From positions 62,001 to 126,000 of the forward strand of contig CAZSAK010000003.1 in assembly GCA_964605155.1 (NCBI GenBank): a DNA stretch of 64,000 nt, in the 5' to 3' direction. This DNA is from CAZSAK01 sp964605155 (lineage in GTDB: Bacteria; Pseudomonadota; Gammaproteobacteria; SZUA-140). Each line of letters opens with the position of its first letter. The stretch's first letter is position 1. Shown one piece after another: positions 35,755 to 45,677 of the stretch. A program made the translations under genes and the position numbers. The notes beneath the pieces are model-generated. The model had not been told where the DNA came from and searched no databases. It saw nothing but the letters and a program-made list of their open reading frames with translations.

Positions 35755-38616
35755 TCATGCCTGTTTGGACATCCTTGGGGTTGATTCGATCACGCGTTCG
35801 AGTACCGGTTTGAGATACCTTCCGGTATAAGACGATGGATGCGCGGCCACCGTTTCGGGAGTACCGGTTACCATGATTTCCCCGCCCTTGTCGCCGCCTT
35901 CCGGACCGAGGTCGATAATCCAGTCCGCAGTTTTGATGACATCCAGGTTGTGTTCGATCACGACGATGGTATTTCCTTCATCACGCAAGCGATGCAACAC
36001 GATCAATAACTGGTTGATGTCATGAAAATGGAGCCCGGTCGTTGGTTCATCGAGGATGTAAAGCGTGTTTCCTGTGTCACGCTTGGAAAGTTCGCGTGAC
36101 AGTTTGACACGCTGGGCCTCGCCACCGGACAAGGTGGTCGCGTTCTGTCCCAGCTTTACATAGGAAAGTCCTACGTCAAGTAATGTTCGCAGTTTGCGGG
36201 CGATGACCGGTACCGCGTTGAAAAAATCGAAAGCCTCCTCGACGGGCATTTCCAGTATTTCATGAATATTCTTTCCCTTGTAACAGATTTCAAGGGTTTC
36301 ACGGTTATATCTTTTTGCTTTACACACATCACAGGGAACATAGATATCAGGTAAAAAATGCATTTCGACCTTGATAACGCCATCCCCCTGGCAGGCCTCG
36401 CAGCGACCGCCCTTGACATTGAAGCTGAAACGCCCGGGCGTATAGCCGCGCGCACGTGCCTCCTGTGTGGCGGCAAACAGTTCCCGGATCGGTGTGAACA
36501 AACCGGTGTATGTGGCCGGGTTGGAACGCGGGGTACGGCCAATGGGGCTTTGATCTATATTGATGACCTTATCGAAAAATTCGAGTCCCAGGATCTCCGC
36601 GCAGGGTGCCGGATCTTCTCCGCTGCCGATGACGACAAGGGCGGCATGGCGGTAGAGGGTATCATTGATCAGGGTGGATTTGCCGGATCCCGAAACTCCG
36701 GTAACGCATGTCATCAGCCCCACCGGGATATCGACATTGACTCCCTTCAGGTTGTTACCCGAGGCACCGCGGATACGGCACTGGCGTACCGGATTATTCG
36801 GGATACGTTGTGTCGGTATGTCGATGATCTTCTGTCCCGACAGGTACTGGCCGGTCAGGGAGTGCGGGTTGTTCTCGATCTCGCTAACCGTCCCTTGCGC
36901 GATAATCCTGCCACCGTGTATTCCCGCACCCGGTCCGATATCTACTATGTAATCAGCGGAGCGAATGGCCTCTTCGTCATGTTCAACGACGATGACGGTG
37001 TTTCCGAGGTCACGGAGGTAATAGAGTGTATTGATGAGTCGCGCGTTATCCCGCTGATGCAGGCCGATGGAAGGTTCGTCGAGTATATACATCACCCCGA
37101 CAAGACCGGCGCCAATCTGGCTGGCCAGTCGGATACGCTGGGTTTCACCGCCCGACAACGTGTTGGCCGTTCGTTCGAGGGTCAGGTAATCAAGACCGAC
37201 GTTAACCAGAAATTCCAGACGCTGGCTTATCTCCTTGACGATCCTGGACGCAATCTCCCCGCGTTTGCCGGGTAGTATTAATGACGAGAAGAATTCAAAG
37301 GCCCGGCTGATGGAAACGGCTGCAATATCCGGTAGCGAGTAGCCGGCTATGTACACATGGCGTGCCTCCTTGCGAAGGCGTGATCCCTGGCACTCGGGAC
37401 AGGTTTTAAGACTGATATATTTTCCGATCTCGTCCCTGACGACATTCGAGGACGTTTCCAGGTAACGGCGTTGCATGTTCGGGATGATGCCTTCGAAGGT
37501 ATGTTTCCGATGCATGCTGTTGCCGCGGTCATTGTAATAGGTAAACCTGATCTTTTCATCACCGCTTCCGTACAGGATGATCTTGCGTATGCGTTCCGGA
37601 ATTTTGTTAAACGGCGTGTCAAGGTCAAAACGATAGTGATCCGCCAGTGCATGCAGCAATTGTGAATAATAGCTGTTGCGGCTGTCCCAGCCACGCACTG
37701 CGCCCGCGGGCAGACTGAGTTCGGGATGTGATACGACGCGGTTGGTATCGAAAAACTGGATGGAACCCAGACCGTCGCAGGATGGACAGGCGCCGGCGGG
37801 ATTGTTAAAGGAGAATAGCCGCGGCTCAAGTTCCGTGAGACTGTAACCACAGTGTGGGCAGGCGAAATTGGCAGAAAATACCATTTCGTCATGTTGACCG
37901 GATCCGGTAATGGCAACCTTGACAATGCCGTCGCTCAGATGCAAGACTGTTTCTATTGATTCCGCTATCCTTTGTTGCAGTTCAGACCGCACCTTGAAAC
38001 GGTCGACAATGACTTCAATAGTGTGTTTCTTGCGCAGGTCAAGTTTGGGCGCCTGATCGAGTTCAACGATTTCACCGTCGATCCTCGCCCTGATAAATCC
38101 TTGCGAACGCAGGTCGTCCAGCAACTGGATATGCTCCCCTTTGCGGCCGGAGACCACCGGGGCCAACAGCATCAGTCTTGTTTCGGCGGGGAGGCTCAGT
38201 ATGTGATCCACCATCTGGCTGACCGTGTGTGCTTCCAGTGTCACGTCATGTACGGGACAACGCGGCTCGCCTGCGCGGGCAAACAACAGCCGTAGGTAAT
38301 CGTGAATTTCGGTGATGGTGCCGACCGTGGAGCGGGGATTATGAGAGATGGATTTTTGTTCGATTGAGATCGCGGGTGAAAGCCCTTCAATGTGATCAAT
38401 GTCAGGTTTTTCCATCATCGACAGGAATTGACGGGCATAACTGGACAGGGATTCAACATAGCGTCGCTGTCCTTCGGCATAGATGGTATCGAAGGCAAGG
38501 GAGGACTTCCCTGAACCCGACAAGCCGGTGATAACCAGCAGTTTATCCCGGGGAAGATCGATATCGATATTTCGCAGATTATGGGTACGCGCGCCCCTGA
38601 TGCGTATCGTGTCCAT
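35755..38616 (-). CDS. uvrA: Excinuclease ABC subunit A
   Basis: The 953-residue protein has two ABC ATPase modules: Walker A motifs [14 protein letters not shown] and [14 protein letters not shown], with signatures [13 protein letters not shown] and [13 protein letters not shown]. Zinc-binding cysteine pairs lie in [14 protein letters not shown] and [17 protein letters not shown]. With UvrB it finds bulky DNA lesions. AGGAAC precedes the ATG at 38616. The gene is divergent from a YajR-like gene and ssb, the common gammaproteobacterial arrangement. No clear LexA box is visible in the 87-base intergenic gap. Confidence 0.98.
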   Translation of the reverse strand: MDTIRIRGARTHNLRNIDIDLPRDKLLVITGLSGSGKSSLAFDTIYAEGQRRYVESLSSYARQFLSMMEKPDIDHIEGLSPAISIEQKSISHNPRSTVGTITEIHDYLRLLFARAGEPRCPVHDVTLEAHTVSQMVDHILSLPAETRLMLLAPVVSGRKGEHIQLLDDLRSQGFIRARIDGEIVELDQAPKLDLRKKHTIEVIVDRFKVRSELQQRIAESIETVLHLSDGIVKVAITGSGQHDEMVFSANFACPHCGYSLTELEPRLFSFNNPAGACPSCDGLGSIQFFDTNRVVSHPELSLPAGAVRGWDSRNSYYSQLLHALADHYRFDLDTPFNKIPERIRKIILYGSGDEKIRFTYYNDRGNSMHRKHTFEGIIPNMQRRYLETSSNVVRDEIGKYISLKTCPECQGSRLRKEARHVYIAGYSLPDIAAVSISRAFEFFSSLILPGKRGEIASRIVKEISQRLEFLVNVGLDYLTLERTANTLSGGETQRIRLASQIGAGLVGVMYILDEPSIGLHQRDNARLINTLYYLRDLGNTVIVVEHDEEAIRSADYIVDIGPGAGIHGGRIIAQGTVSEIENNPHSLTGQYLSGQKIIDIPTQRIPNNPVRQCRIRGASGNNLKGVNVDIPVGLMTCVTGVSGSGKSTLINDTLYRHAALVVIGSGEDPAPCAEILGLEFFDKVINIDQSPIGRTPRSNPATYTGLFTPIRELFAATQEARARGYTPGRFSFNVKGGRCEACQGDGVIKVEMHFLPDIYVPCDVCKAKRYNRETLEICYKGKNIHEILEMPVEEAFDFFNAVPVIARKLRTLLDVGLSYVKLGQNATTLSGGEAQRVKLSRELSKRDTGNTLYILDEPTTGLHFHDINQLLIVLHRLRDEGNTIVVIEHNLDVIKTADWIIDLGPEGGDKGGEIMVTGTPETVAAHPSSYTGRYLKPVLERVIESTPRMSKQA

Positions 38617-38703
38617 ACAATGTTCCTACTGCTACTGTGAGGGTAAACCTGCTAATATACCCTTTTTACCGAACACGCGCCAAACAAGCACCAACCGCAT
38701 ACA

Positions 38704-40125
38704 ATGTCAGACACAATGAAGCCACAAACAATGTCCCCGGTGGAGCGTCGTGCGGCCATGTCGCTCGCGGGTATATATTCCTTAAGAATGATGGGCTTAT
38801 TTTTGATACTGCCTGTCTTTTCACTCTACGCCGAACATCTCGAACACACCACGCCGTTTCTGATCGGCCTGGCGATCGGCGCATATGGCCTGACACAGGC
38901 CTTGTTGCAAATCCCGTTTGGTTTGTTATCAGACCGGTTCGGACGCAAACCGATCATTACCATAGGCCTGTTGTTGTTTGCCCTGGGAAGTGTGATCGCC
39001 GCCAATGCCGACAGCATCATCGGTATCATCATCGGCCGTGCCATGCAGGGCAGCGGAGCGATTGCCGCGGCCATCATGGCGCTTGCCGCTGATCTTACAC
39101 AGGAGGAGAACCGCACCAAGGCGATGGCCACGATCGGATTGACCATCGGCGTTTCGTTTGCAGTTTCAATGGTGCTGGGCCCGATACTCAATAACTGGAT
39201 CGGCGTGGATGGGATCTTCTGGTTGACTGCGGTGCTGGCGATTGCGGGGATAATCCTGCTCAGGTTCGGCGTGCCCGATCCAGAAAAAACCAGCCTGCAC
39301 CGGGATGCGGAGTCCGTACCGGGTTATTTCTCCAGTGTGCTCAGCAATACCCAGCTGTTGCGCCTGGATTTCAGTATCTTTACTCTCCACATGATGTTGA
39401 CGGCGAGTTTTGTCGTATTGCCGTTCGTGTTGCGGGATTATGCCGACCTTAAAACAATCCATCACTGGTACATATATCTGCCCGTATTATTGTTGTCCAT
39501 GATGATCATGGTGCCGTTTATCATCGTTGCCGAGAAACGCCGGCGTATCAAGGAAGTACTGGTCGGTGCGGTGATTACCCTGGGACTGGCGCAAACAGGC
39601 CTGATGCTGTTTTTCCGCTCGATAACCGGTATATTTCTGTCATTGCTGTTGTTCTTTATCGCCTTCAATGTCCTGGAGGCGATATTGCCGTCGCTGGTGG
39701 CGAAGTTCTGTGAGGCGGATAAAAAGGGCACGGCATTGGGCATCTATTCCACCTCCCAGTTTTTAGGCGCCTTCATCGGCGGCATGGCGGGAGGCGGTAT
39801 ATACGGGGCTTTTGGCATACAATGGGTATTCGGGTTCTGTATCGCGGTAGCGGCGGTGTGGGCGCTGGTGGCCAAGACCTTGCAAAAGCCGCGCTATCTA
39901 AGCAGCTACATGATCAACCTGGGAACGATGGATGCATCCCAGGCCGGCAGCATCGAACAGCGGCTGAGGCAACAGGCGGGCGTGGCGGAGGCCGTCGTCA
40001 ATGCAGATGACAAGGTGGCCTACCTAAAAGTTGACAGGCGCGTTGTAGACACCGATGATTTACACAAGATTGCAGCGGAGATGATAGATTCGGAGACTGC
40101 CGTTGGCGGACCGGCGCTTACCTGA
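38704..40125 (+). CDS. MFS transporter, YajR type
   Basis: The 473-residue protein has twelve membrane helices, with [25 protein letters not shown] as the MFS motif A. After the last helix a cytoplasmic ferredoxin-like YAM domain follows (residues about 405-470: [27 protein letters not shown]), which marks the YajR subgroup. Proton-driven drug or small-molecule efflux is inferred; the substrate is unknown. It lies between uvrA and ssb, as in many relatives. Confidence 0.88.
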   Translation: MSDTMKPQTMSPVERRAAMSLAGIYSLRMMGLFLILPVFSLYAEHLEHTTPFLIGLAIGAYGLTQALLQIPFGLLSDRFGRKPIITIGLLLFALGSVIAANADSIIGIIIGRAMQGSGAIAAAIMALAADLTQEENRTKAMATIGLTIGVSFAVSMVLGPILNNWIGVDGIFWLTAVLAIAGIILLRFGVPDPEKTSLHRDAESVPGYFSSVLSNTQLLRLDFSIFTLHMMLTASFVVLPFVLRDYADLKTIHHWYIYLPVLLLSMMIMVPFIIVAEKRRRIKEVLVGAVITLGLAQTGLMLFFRSITGIFLSLLLFFIAFNVLEAILPSLVAKFCEADKKGTALGIYSTSQFLGAFIGGMAGGGIYGAFGIQWVFGFCIAVAAVWALVAKTLQKPRYLSSYMINLGTMDASQAGSIEQRLRQQAGVAEAVVNADDKVAYLKVDRRVVDTDDLHKIAAEMIDSETAVGGPALT

Positions 40126-40246
40126 GTAGATGGCCTGGGTAGCTGGCAGGTATAACATCATGCAGGTACCCGGGCGACGTAACGAGCAGGGTTTCCGGTC
40201 TAATGACAGGTACAAAGATAATTGCATAGAGCGTGGGAGCTAAGTC

Positions 40247-40696
40247 ATGGCAAGAGGCGTGAATAAGGTAATATTGATCGGAAATCTGGGGCGCGATCCC
40301 GAAGTCAGGTATATGCCCAGTGGTTCAGCGGTTACCAATGTAACAATCGCGACGACGGATTCATGGAAAGACAAGCAAACGGGTGACAAACAGGAACGTA
40401 CTGAATGGCATAACGTGGTGTTTTATAATCGTCTCGCCGAAATAGCCGGTGAATACCTCAAGAAGGGTTCGAAGGTCTATGTTGAAGGCAGTCTGCGCAC
40501 CCGTAAATGGCAGGACAAAAATACCGGCGCAGATCGTTATACTACCGAGATCATTGCTAACGAGATGCAGATGCTGGACAGCAAGGGTTCGGGTAGTGCG
40601 CCCTTTAACCGGGATACGTCGGCATCAAGCGATGAATCTAAACCGGAGATGGCCGCAGCCACCCTGGATGATTTCGATGATGACATCCCCTTTTAA
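40247..40696 (+). CDS. ssb: Single-stranded DNA-binding protein
   Basis: The 149-residue protein has an OB fold at residues 1-110 ([48 protein letters not shown]). A short flexible linker leads to the acidic tip DDFDDDIPF, which binds partner proteins. SSB coats single-stranded DNA during replication and repair. The linker is shorter than in E. coli SSB. GGGAG lies a few bases before the ATG. Confidence 0.97.
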   Translation: MARGVNKVILIGNLGRDPEVRYMPSGSAVTNVTIATTDSWKDKQTGDKQERTEWHNVVFYNRLAEIAGEYLKKGSKVYVEGSLRTRKWQDKNTGADRYTTEIIANEMQMLDSKGSGSAPFNRDTSASSDESKPEMAAATLDDFDDDIPF

Positions 40697-41091
40697 GGGG
40701 ACCTGAATCTTCAGGGCGTCTGCCCATGATGTAAGTGACGGAATTCTCCGGTGGTTAAAACCGGAGGTCCCCGTATGGGCAGGGACCGGTAAGACTGTCA
40801 AGGCGCCCCTGTCCGAAACATAGTATCCCCTCATTGCGTTGTCCCAAGGGCAGCGTATATCACTTGCGGCGTGCCTGCCGTCATATTTGAGCCATTATTT
40901 ACAATCAGTTATTTGATGACTGGGCGTATTCTCCATCGTTCGTCCGCGTGCTGTGGTACCTCAAGATATACGCCGGGAGGTCGATATCATATGGTACTCA
41001 GGATCATGGGAAGCCGCTCGTAAGTGCCTGTTAAAGAACCATATTATAAAAACCAACAACAACAAAAATTCGAGGAAATACCGGCACCGTC
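40697..41091 (+). other. Non-coding interval with nested inverted repeats
   Basis: No gene is visible in these 395 bases. Three structured parts follow the ssb stop: CCTGAA/TTCAGG (40702-40715), an outer pair CTGCCCAT (40720-40727) with ATGGGCAG (40775-40782), and inside it CTCCGGT (40746-40752) with ACCGGAG (40760-40766). The inner hairpin with its flanks recalls right-end hairpins of IS200/IS605-type elements, but no transposase or tnpB is present. It could also end ssb transcription or lead the GGDEF-EAL message. The rest (40800-41091) shows nothing. Confidence 0.5.
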
Positions 41092-42813
41092 ATGAATGAC
41101 ACACCTATCAAGGTCTTGCTCGTAGAGGACAACTTGACGGATGCGCAGATCGTCAGGGCAATGCTCAATGATGCAGGCAAGGAAAAATTTTCTTTAATCC
41201 ATTTAGAGCGTTTAACGGTCGCATTGCGCCGCCTGCAGTCGGAACATTTTGACGCCGTGTTGCTCGATATCTCAAAGTCACAATCGCAGGGACTGGACTC
41301 GATCACCAGGGTTGAGGCGGTTGCGCCCGATGTGGCGATTGTGGCGTTGAGCGAGACGGCTGACGATGCGATGGCCCTGGATGTCGTACATGCGGGCGCC
41401 CAGGATTATCTCATCAAGGGTCAGGGTGACGGATTTCTGATCGCGCGTTCGATCCGTTATGCCATCGAACACAAAAAGGAGAAGGGCCATTTAAGGTTCC
41501 TCGCCCAATATGATCCGTTGACGGGTCTGGCCAATCGAGTCCTGTTTCGTGACCTTCTTGACAAGGCCCTGGCGCGTGCCAATCGCAGTAAGCTCCCGGC
41601 AGGACTGATGTTTCTGGATCTGGACCGTTTCAAGGTGATCAATGATACCCTCGGCCACGATATCGGTGACCTGCTACTGAAGGTGGTGGCGCAGCGATTG
41701 AAGGGTTGTGTCCGTTCCGGTGATTTCATTTCCAGACTCGGAGGAGACGAATTTACAGTCATTCAGGAAGGGGTGTCCCGCAAAGAGGAAATCGAGGTGG
41801 TGGCACAAAAGATCCTCCATACCATGGTGCAGCCGTTTGCCCTTGACGGTAATGAACTGTTTATAGGAACCAGCATAGGCATCGCAATCTATCCGAATCA
41901 TGGCATGGACGCTGAAACATTGATCAAGAATGCGGATACCGCGATGTACAGTGCGAAAGAACGCGGCAGGAATAATTATCGGTTTTACATCCCCAAGATG
42001 GGTGAGGAGGCCGCCAGGCGTCTGGAACTCGAAAATGATCTACGCCATGCTCTGGAACGCGATGAGTTTCTGCTTTATTACCAACCTCAATTCTGTCTGC
42101 GCACACTGAAAATCATAGGGGTAGAGGCCTTGTTGCGTTGGAGGCGCCAACGCCATGGTGACATTGTCCTGCCGAGCGAATTCATCACACTTGCTGAGGA
42201 AACCGGCCTGATAGTCCAGGTGGGCGAGTGGGCCTTGCGCGAGGCCTGTGCCGTCAATAAACAATGGCAGGACAGTGGCCTGATGCCGTTGCGTATATCC
42301 GTTAATGTTTCGGGCAGGCAATTTCACCAGAAAGATCTGGCGCAGACGGTCAAACGCGTGCTCGCAGAAAGCGGGCTCAAGGCCGAATATCTCGAGCTGG
42401 AGCTGACCGAAGGTCTGATCATGGAAAACCTGCAGGTAGACAGCAACGCTCTGGGAGATTTCAGGGATATGGGCGTGCATATTACCATTGATGATTTTGG
42501 TACCGGCTATTCATCTTTGAGCTGCCTCAAGCGGCTGCCTATCGATACCCTGAAGATTGACAGGACGTTGATTCACGATGTGCATCTGGATAGTGACAAC
42601 GCCGCAATAACCACTGCCATCATTTCGCTGGGGAACAACCTGCACTTGAACGTGGTCGCGGAAGGTATCGAGAAGCAAGAGGAGGTCAGCTACCTTGTAT
42701 CGCAGGGTTGTTACTCCGGGCAGGGAATTTTCTTGTGCAAGCCCTTGTCAGCGGAAGACTTTGTCAAATTCATTTCGCAGCACAGGAAACTGAGGGCTGT
42801 CGCCAACCATTAG
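41092..42813 (+). CDS. Response regulator with GGDEF and EAL domains
   Basis: The 573-residue cytosolic protein has a receiver domain (1-125: KVLLVEDNLTDAQIVRAML, VLLDISKSQSQGLDS). A diguanylate cyclase domain follows (about 140-300: DPLTGLANRVLFRDLL and an intact RLGGDEF), then a phosphodiesterase domain (about 320-565: EALLRW, ELELTEGLIMEN, TIDDFGTGYSSL). Both c-di-GMP active-site motifs are intact, so either activity, or a switch between them, is possible. The receiver phosphorylation site has Asp followed by Ile-Ser rather than the usual hydrophobic-Pro pattern. No partner kinase is adjacent. Confidence 0.93.
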   Translation: MNDTPIKVLLVEDNLTDAQIVRAMLNDAGKEKFSLIHLERLTVALRRLQSEHFDAVLLDISKSQSQGLDSITRVEAVAPDVAIVALSETADDAMALDVVHAGAQDYLIKGQGDGFLIARSIRYAIEHKKEKGHLRFLAQYDPLTGLANRVLFRDLLDKALARANRSKLPAGLMFLDLDRFKVINDTLGHDIGDLLLKVVAQRLKGCVRSGDFISRLGGDEFTVIQEGVSRKEEIEVVAQKILHTMVQPFALDGNELFIGTSIGIAIYPNHGMDAETLIKNADTAMYSAKERGRNNYRFYIPKMGEEAARRLELENDLRHALERDEFLLYYQPQFCLRTLKIIGVEALLRWRRQRHGDIVLPSEFITLAEETGLIVQVGEWALREACAVNKQWQDSGLMPLRISVNVSGRQFHQKDLAQTVKRVLAESGLKAEYLELELTEGLIMENLQVDSNALGDFRDMGVHITIDDFGTGYSSLSCLKRLPIDTLKIDRTLIHDVHLDSDNAAITTAIISLGNNLHLNVVAEGIEKQEEVSYLVSQGCYSGQGIFLCKPLSAEDFVKFISQHRKLRAVANH

Positions 42814-43097
42814 ATCCGCAACACCGGTCTGTGTGCTGTCCCCGTATAGTCTGAATAATCAAGGTGGGTCCCGCCGTCTTTCTCTGACGGTTGTACGCCC
42901 GGTCTACACTGTCCCGGTGTGCACCCTCCACGCCCGGCCACTGATCCACATTGCGCAATGACGAGCGCTCCGGATCGGAATGTTTGTTTTGCGTAAATTC
43001 CCGGTTTCCTCCAGAATATCTTCCGACCGGGCGGAAACAATTCCGCAACGCGCCGGCAAGTTCAATAACAAGTAATAATCTTGACAGGTTGAAATCA

Positions 43098-44777
43098 TTG
43101 AGCGCCGATCTTCGTATTGTAATGGCCCAGCTTGATTTTATGGTGGGTGATGTGGCGGCGAATGCCGCCAGGATCATCGAATCAGCCATAACCGCGCGTG
43201 ATGAGTACAAGGCGGACGTTGTCGTATACCCTGAGCTGGCATTGACCGGTTATCCTCCCGAGGATTTGTTGTTACGCCCTGCCATGCAGGAACAGGTTGC
43301 GCAAGGGCTGAACGATATACTGGAGGGAATAACGGGTATCGGCATCATTCTGGGTTATCCCTGTTATCAGGAAGGCAGGACCTATAATGCCGCCTCACAT
43401 ATCTGTGACGGCCGGATCACAAGTGTTTATTTCAAGCATATCCTCCCCAACTACGGCGTCTTCGATGAAGCGCGTTATTTTGTTGCGGGCACCGAGCCCT
43501 GCATAATCTCGCTGAAAGGGATCCCGGTCGGATTGACCATCTGTGAGGACGTGTGGCAGGCGGATCCCGTACGCAAGGCCGGACAGGCCGGCGCACGACT
43601 GGTGATCAATATCAATGCCTCACCCTATCATGTCAACAAACACCGTCAAAGGATGGAAGTTTTAAGAAAACGCATCTCCGAAATCGGGGTCCCCGTTGCC
43701 TATCTGAATCTCGTTGGAGGACAGGATGAGCTGGTGTTCGACGGCGACTCCTTCATCATGGACGCGGCGGGTGAGATCACGCAACGCGCGCAACCATTCC
43801 GGGAGATTCTGGTGCCGGTGGATTTTACCCTGGACGGTGACGGCAAGGTCATCCCCCTCAAAGGCGAGATCTTCCCCGTGTTATCGGAAGAGGAAAGCAT
43901 ATACAAGGCGATCGTGCTGGGCGTCAGGGACTATATCGACAAGAATCACTTCAGCGGCGTGGTTATCGGATTGTCGGGAGGCGTTGATTCGGCTCTGACG
44001 CTGGCGATTGCGGTCGATGCCATCGGCAAGGAACGTGTCGAGGCCGTCATGATGCCATCGCGTTACACCTCCGACATGAGTATCGAGGATGCCAGGAGCG
44101 AAGCTGAAATCCTTGGTGTCGAACATCATGTTATTTCCATCGATGATGTTTTCCAGGGGTTTCTCGACAGCCTCAAAGATGAGTTTGCCAACAGACCTGT
44201 TGACAGTACGGAGGAAAACATCCAGGCCCGCTGCCGGGGGATTATCCTGATGGCGATTTCAAACAAGAAGGGCAAGATCGTCCTGACAACGGGGAACAAG
44301 AGTGAACTGTCTGTCGGATATGCGACGTTGTACGGTGATATGGCAGGGGGGTTTGCACCGATCAAGGACGTGCCCAAAACAATGGTGTATCGACTCGCCG
44401 CCCACCGTAACAGTATCGGATTTGTGATACCGCAAAGGGTACTCGAAAAGGCGCCTTCGGCGGAACTGGCGCCCGGTCAGAAGGATGAAGACACCTTGCC
44501 GCCCTATGCACAGCTTGACCCCGTCCTGGAGATGTATATCGAAAGGGATATGAGCCCGGCCGACATCGTTGCCCGCGGCTATGACGAAACGACAGTGAAA
44601 CGTATCGTTACCATGGTGAATCGTAACGAATACAAGCGCCGCCAGGCTCCGCCGGGTGTCCGCGTTACCACTCGCGCCTTCGGACGCGATCGCCGCTATC
44701 CGATTACTTCGGGTTTCTACGAGAATTATCGCCTGATGAGTAAAAGGCCCGGCGTGATGAAAAAAGACGGCACATAG
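43098..44777 (+). CDS. nadE: Glutamine-dependent NAD+ synthetase
   Basis: About 559 residues from the preferred TTG 43098; another in-frame TTG lies at 43089 and an ATG at 42951. The residues before 43098 do not fit the family. The N-terminal nitrilase-like glutaminase has Glu in VVYPELALTGYPPEDLLL, Lys in FKHILPNYGVFDEARYF, and Cys in GLTICEDVW. The C-terminal synthetase has the PP-loop VIGLSGGVDSALTLAIAVDA and VLTTGNKSELSVGYATLYGDMAGG. It makes NAD from deamido-NAD and glutamine. Confidence 0.93.
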   Translation: MSADLRIVMAQLDFMVGDVAANAARIIESAITARDEYKADVVVYPELALTGYPPEDLLLRPAMQEQVAQGLNDILEGITGIGIILGYPCYQEGRTYNAASHICDGRITSVYFKHILPNYGVFDEARYFVAGTEPCIISLKGIPVGLTICEDVWQADPVRKAGQAGARLVININASPYHVNKHRQRMEVLRKRISEIGVPVAYLNLVGGQDELVFDGDSFIMDAAGEITQRAQPFREILVPVDFTLDGDGKVIPLKGEIFPVLSEEESIYKAIVLGVRDYIDKNHFSGVVIGLSGGVDSALTLAIAVDAIGKERVEAVMMPSRYTSDMSIEDARSEAEILGVEHHVISIDDVFQGFLDSLKDEFANRPVDSTEENIQARCRGIILMAISNKKGKIVLTTGNKSELSVGYATLYGDMAGGFAPIKDVPKTMVYRLAAHRNSIGFVIPQRVLEKAPSAELAPGQKDEDTLPPYAQLDPVLEMYIERDMSPADIVARGYDETTVKRIVTMVNRNEYKRRQAPPGVRVTTRAFGRDRRYPITSGFYENYRLMSKRPGVMKKDGT

Positions 44778-44803
44778 GCCTTTGAATATTCAGGACGTAC
44801 GGA

Positions 44804-45580
44804 TCAGCCGTGGGCGTTCTTTTTGGCGCCGTCATCCTCGCCGGATGATGGCCGGTCCGGTTGATTGAGTTGCAATACCCTGGCGGTGTCATTCGAAAGC
44901 TCTTCAAGGCCGAGACGTTGATAGGCGTCCTCCATGATGACGAGTGCGCCGGGCACCGATGTTGATCGCGGATAATTCTCGATGATGTATTGGGCCCGGT
45001 TTACCGCGGCCACGAAGGCGCCTCTTTTCATGTAATAATTCGCAACACCCAACTCATGCCGCGCCAGATAATTTTCGAGATGAATCATGCGTTGCACTGC
45101 ATCCGCGGCATATTTGCTGTCCGGAAACTTTTCGATCAGTTCGGAGAAATACTGGTAGGATTTTTCTGCGGACCGCGGATCGCGAGTGGTAGGATCCAGA
45201 TTGAACAGCCTGTCAAAGAATCCCTTTTCCGGGGTAAAGCTGGCCAGCCCCCTGATGTAATAGGCGTAGTCGACATTCGGGTGCCGCGGGTACGTCTTAA
45301 TGAAGCGGTCGGCGGTCGCAATGGCCGATTCCGGTTCGCCGAATTTATAATAGGCATAGGCAATGTCGAGCTTGGCCTGCTGGGCATATATCCGGAATGG
45401 ATAACGAGATTCCAGTTTTTCGAAATTCTCGATCGCCAGTTCATAATCATTGTCGTCAAGCGCGGCCTTGCCTTGATCGAATAATTGCTTGGGACCGGGT
45501 TCTCCGGATTCCTTTTCCCTGAACGCCGAACAACCGCCCAGCATGATGATCAATATGCAAAGTACAAGTACGGATCTCAT
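44804..45580 (-). CDS. bamD: Outer-membrane assembly lipoprotein BamD
   Basis: From ATG 45580 the protein has 258 residues; the frame runs 43 codons further upstream but without signal-peptide character. The lipoprotein signal ends in the lipobox LGGC. Five TPR-like repeats follow: PKQLFDQGKAALDDNDYELAIENFEKL, AKLDIAYAYYKFGEPESAIATADRFI and HPNVDYAYYIRGLASF. BamD is the essential BAM lipoprotein with BamA. It lies 97 bases downstream of a larger BamD-like gene on the same strand. Confidence 0.94.
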   Translation of the reverse strand: MRSVLVLCILIIMLGGCSAFREKESGEPGPKQLFDQGKAALDDNDYELAIENFEKLESRYPFRIYAQQAKLDIAYAYYKFGEPESAIATADRFIKTYPRHPNVDYAYYIRGLASFTPEKGFFDRLFNLDPTTRDPRSAEKSYQYFSELIEKFPDSKYAADAVQRMIHLENYLARHELGVANYYMKRGAFVAAVNRAQYIIENYPRSTSVPGALVIMEDAYQRLGLEELSNDTARVLQLNQPDRPSSGEDDGAKKNAHG

Positions 45581-45677
45581 GTTGCGTTTATGCTGCGTAG
45601 ATGGATGCAAACTTATCTGCCAAACGGTATTGACCCCGGGGTGATCTGTTGATGGGAAAAGAACCAGGCCGGGCGGG

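Noticed and set aside
36358..37275. Plus-strand frame of 305 codons opposite uvrA
   Set aside because: Antisense to the second half of a complete uvrA; no ribosome site and no family resemblance.
38617..38703. LexA (SOS) box between uvrA and the YajR-like gene
   Set aside because: I looked for CTGT-N8-ACAG and found none here, nor before ruvC or ssb. The lineage may use a different LexA site, so absence of SOS control is not claimed.
40697..41091. c-di-GMP riboswitch before the GGDEF-EAL gene
   Set aside because: The interval has hairpins but lacks the conserved core and tetraloop-receptor arrangement of the GEMM classes.
42951..43097. N-terminal extension of nadE from an ATG at 42951
   Set aside because: The extra residues are Arg/Asn/Ser-rich, unlike any NAD synthetase N-terminus. 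A TTG at 43098 fits the family alignment better.
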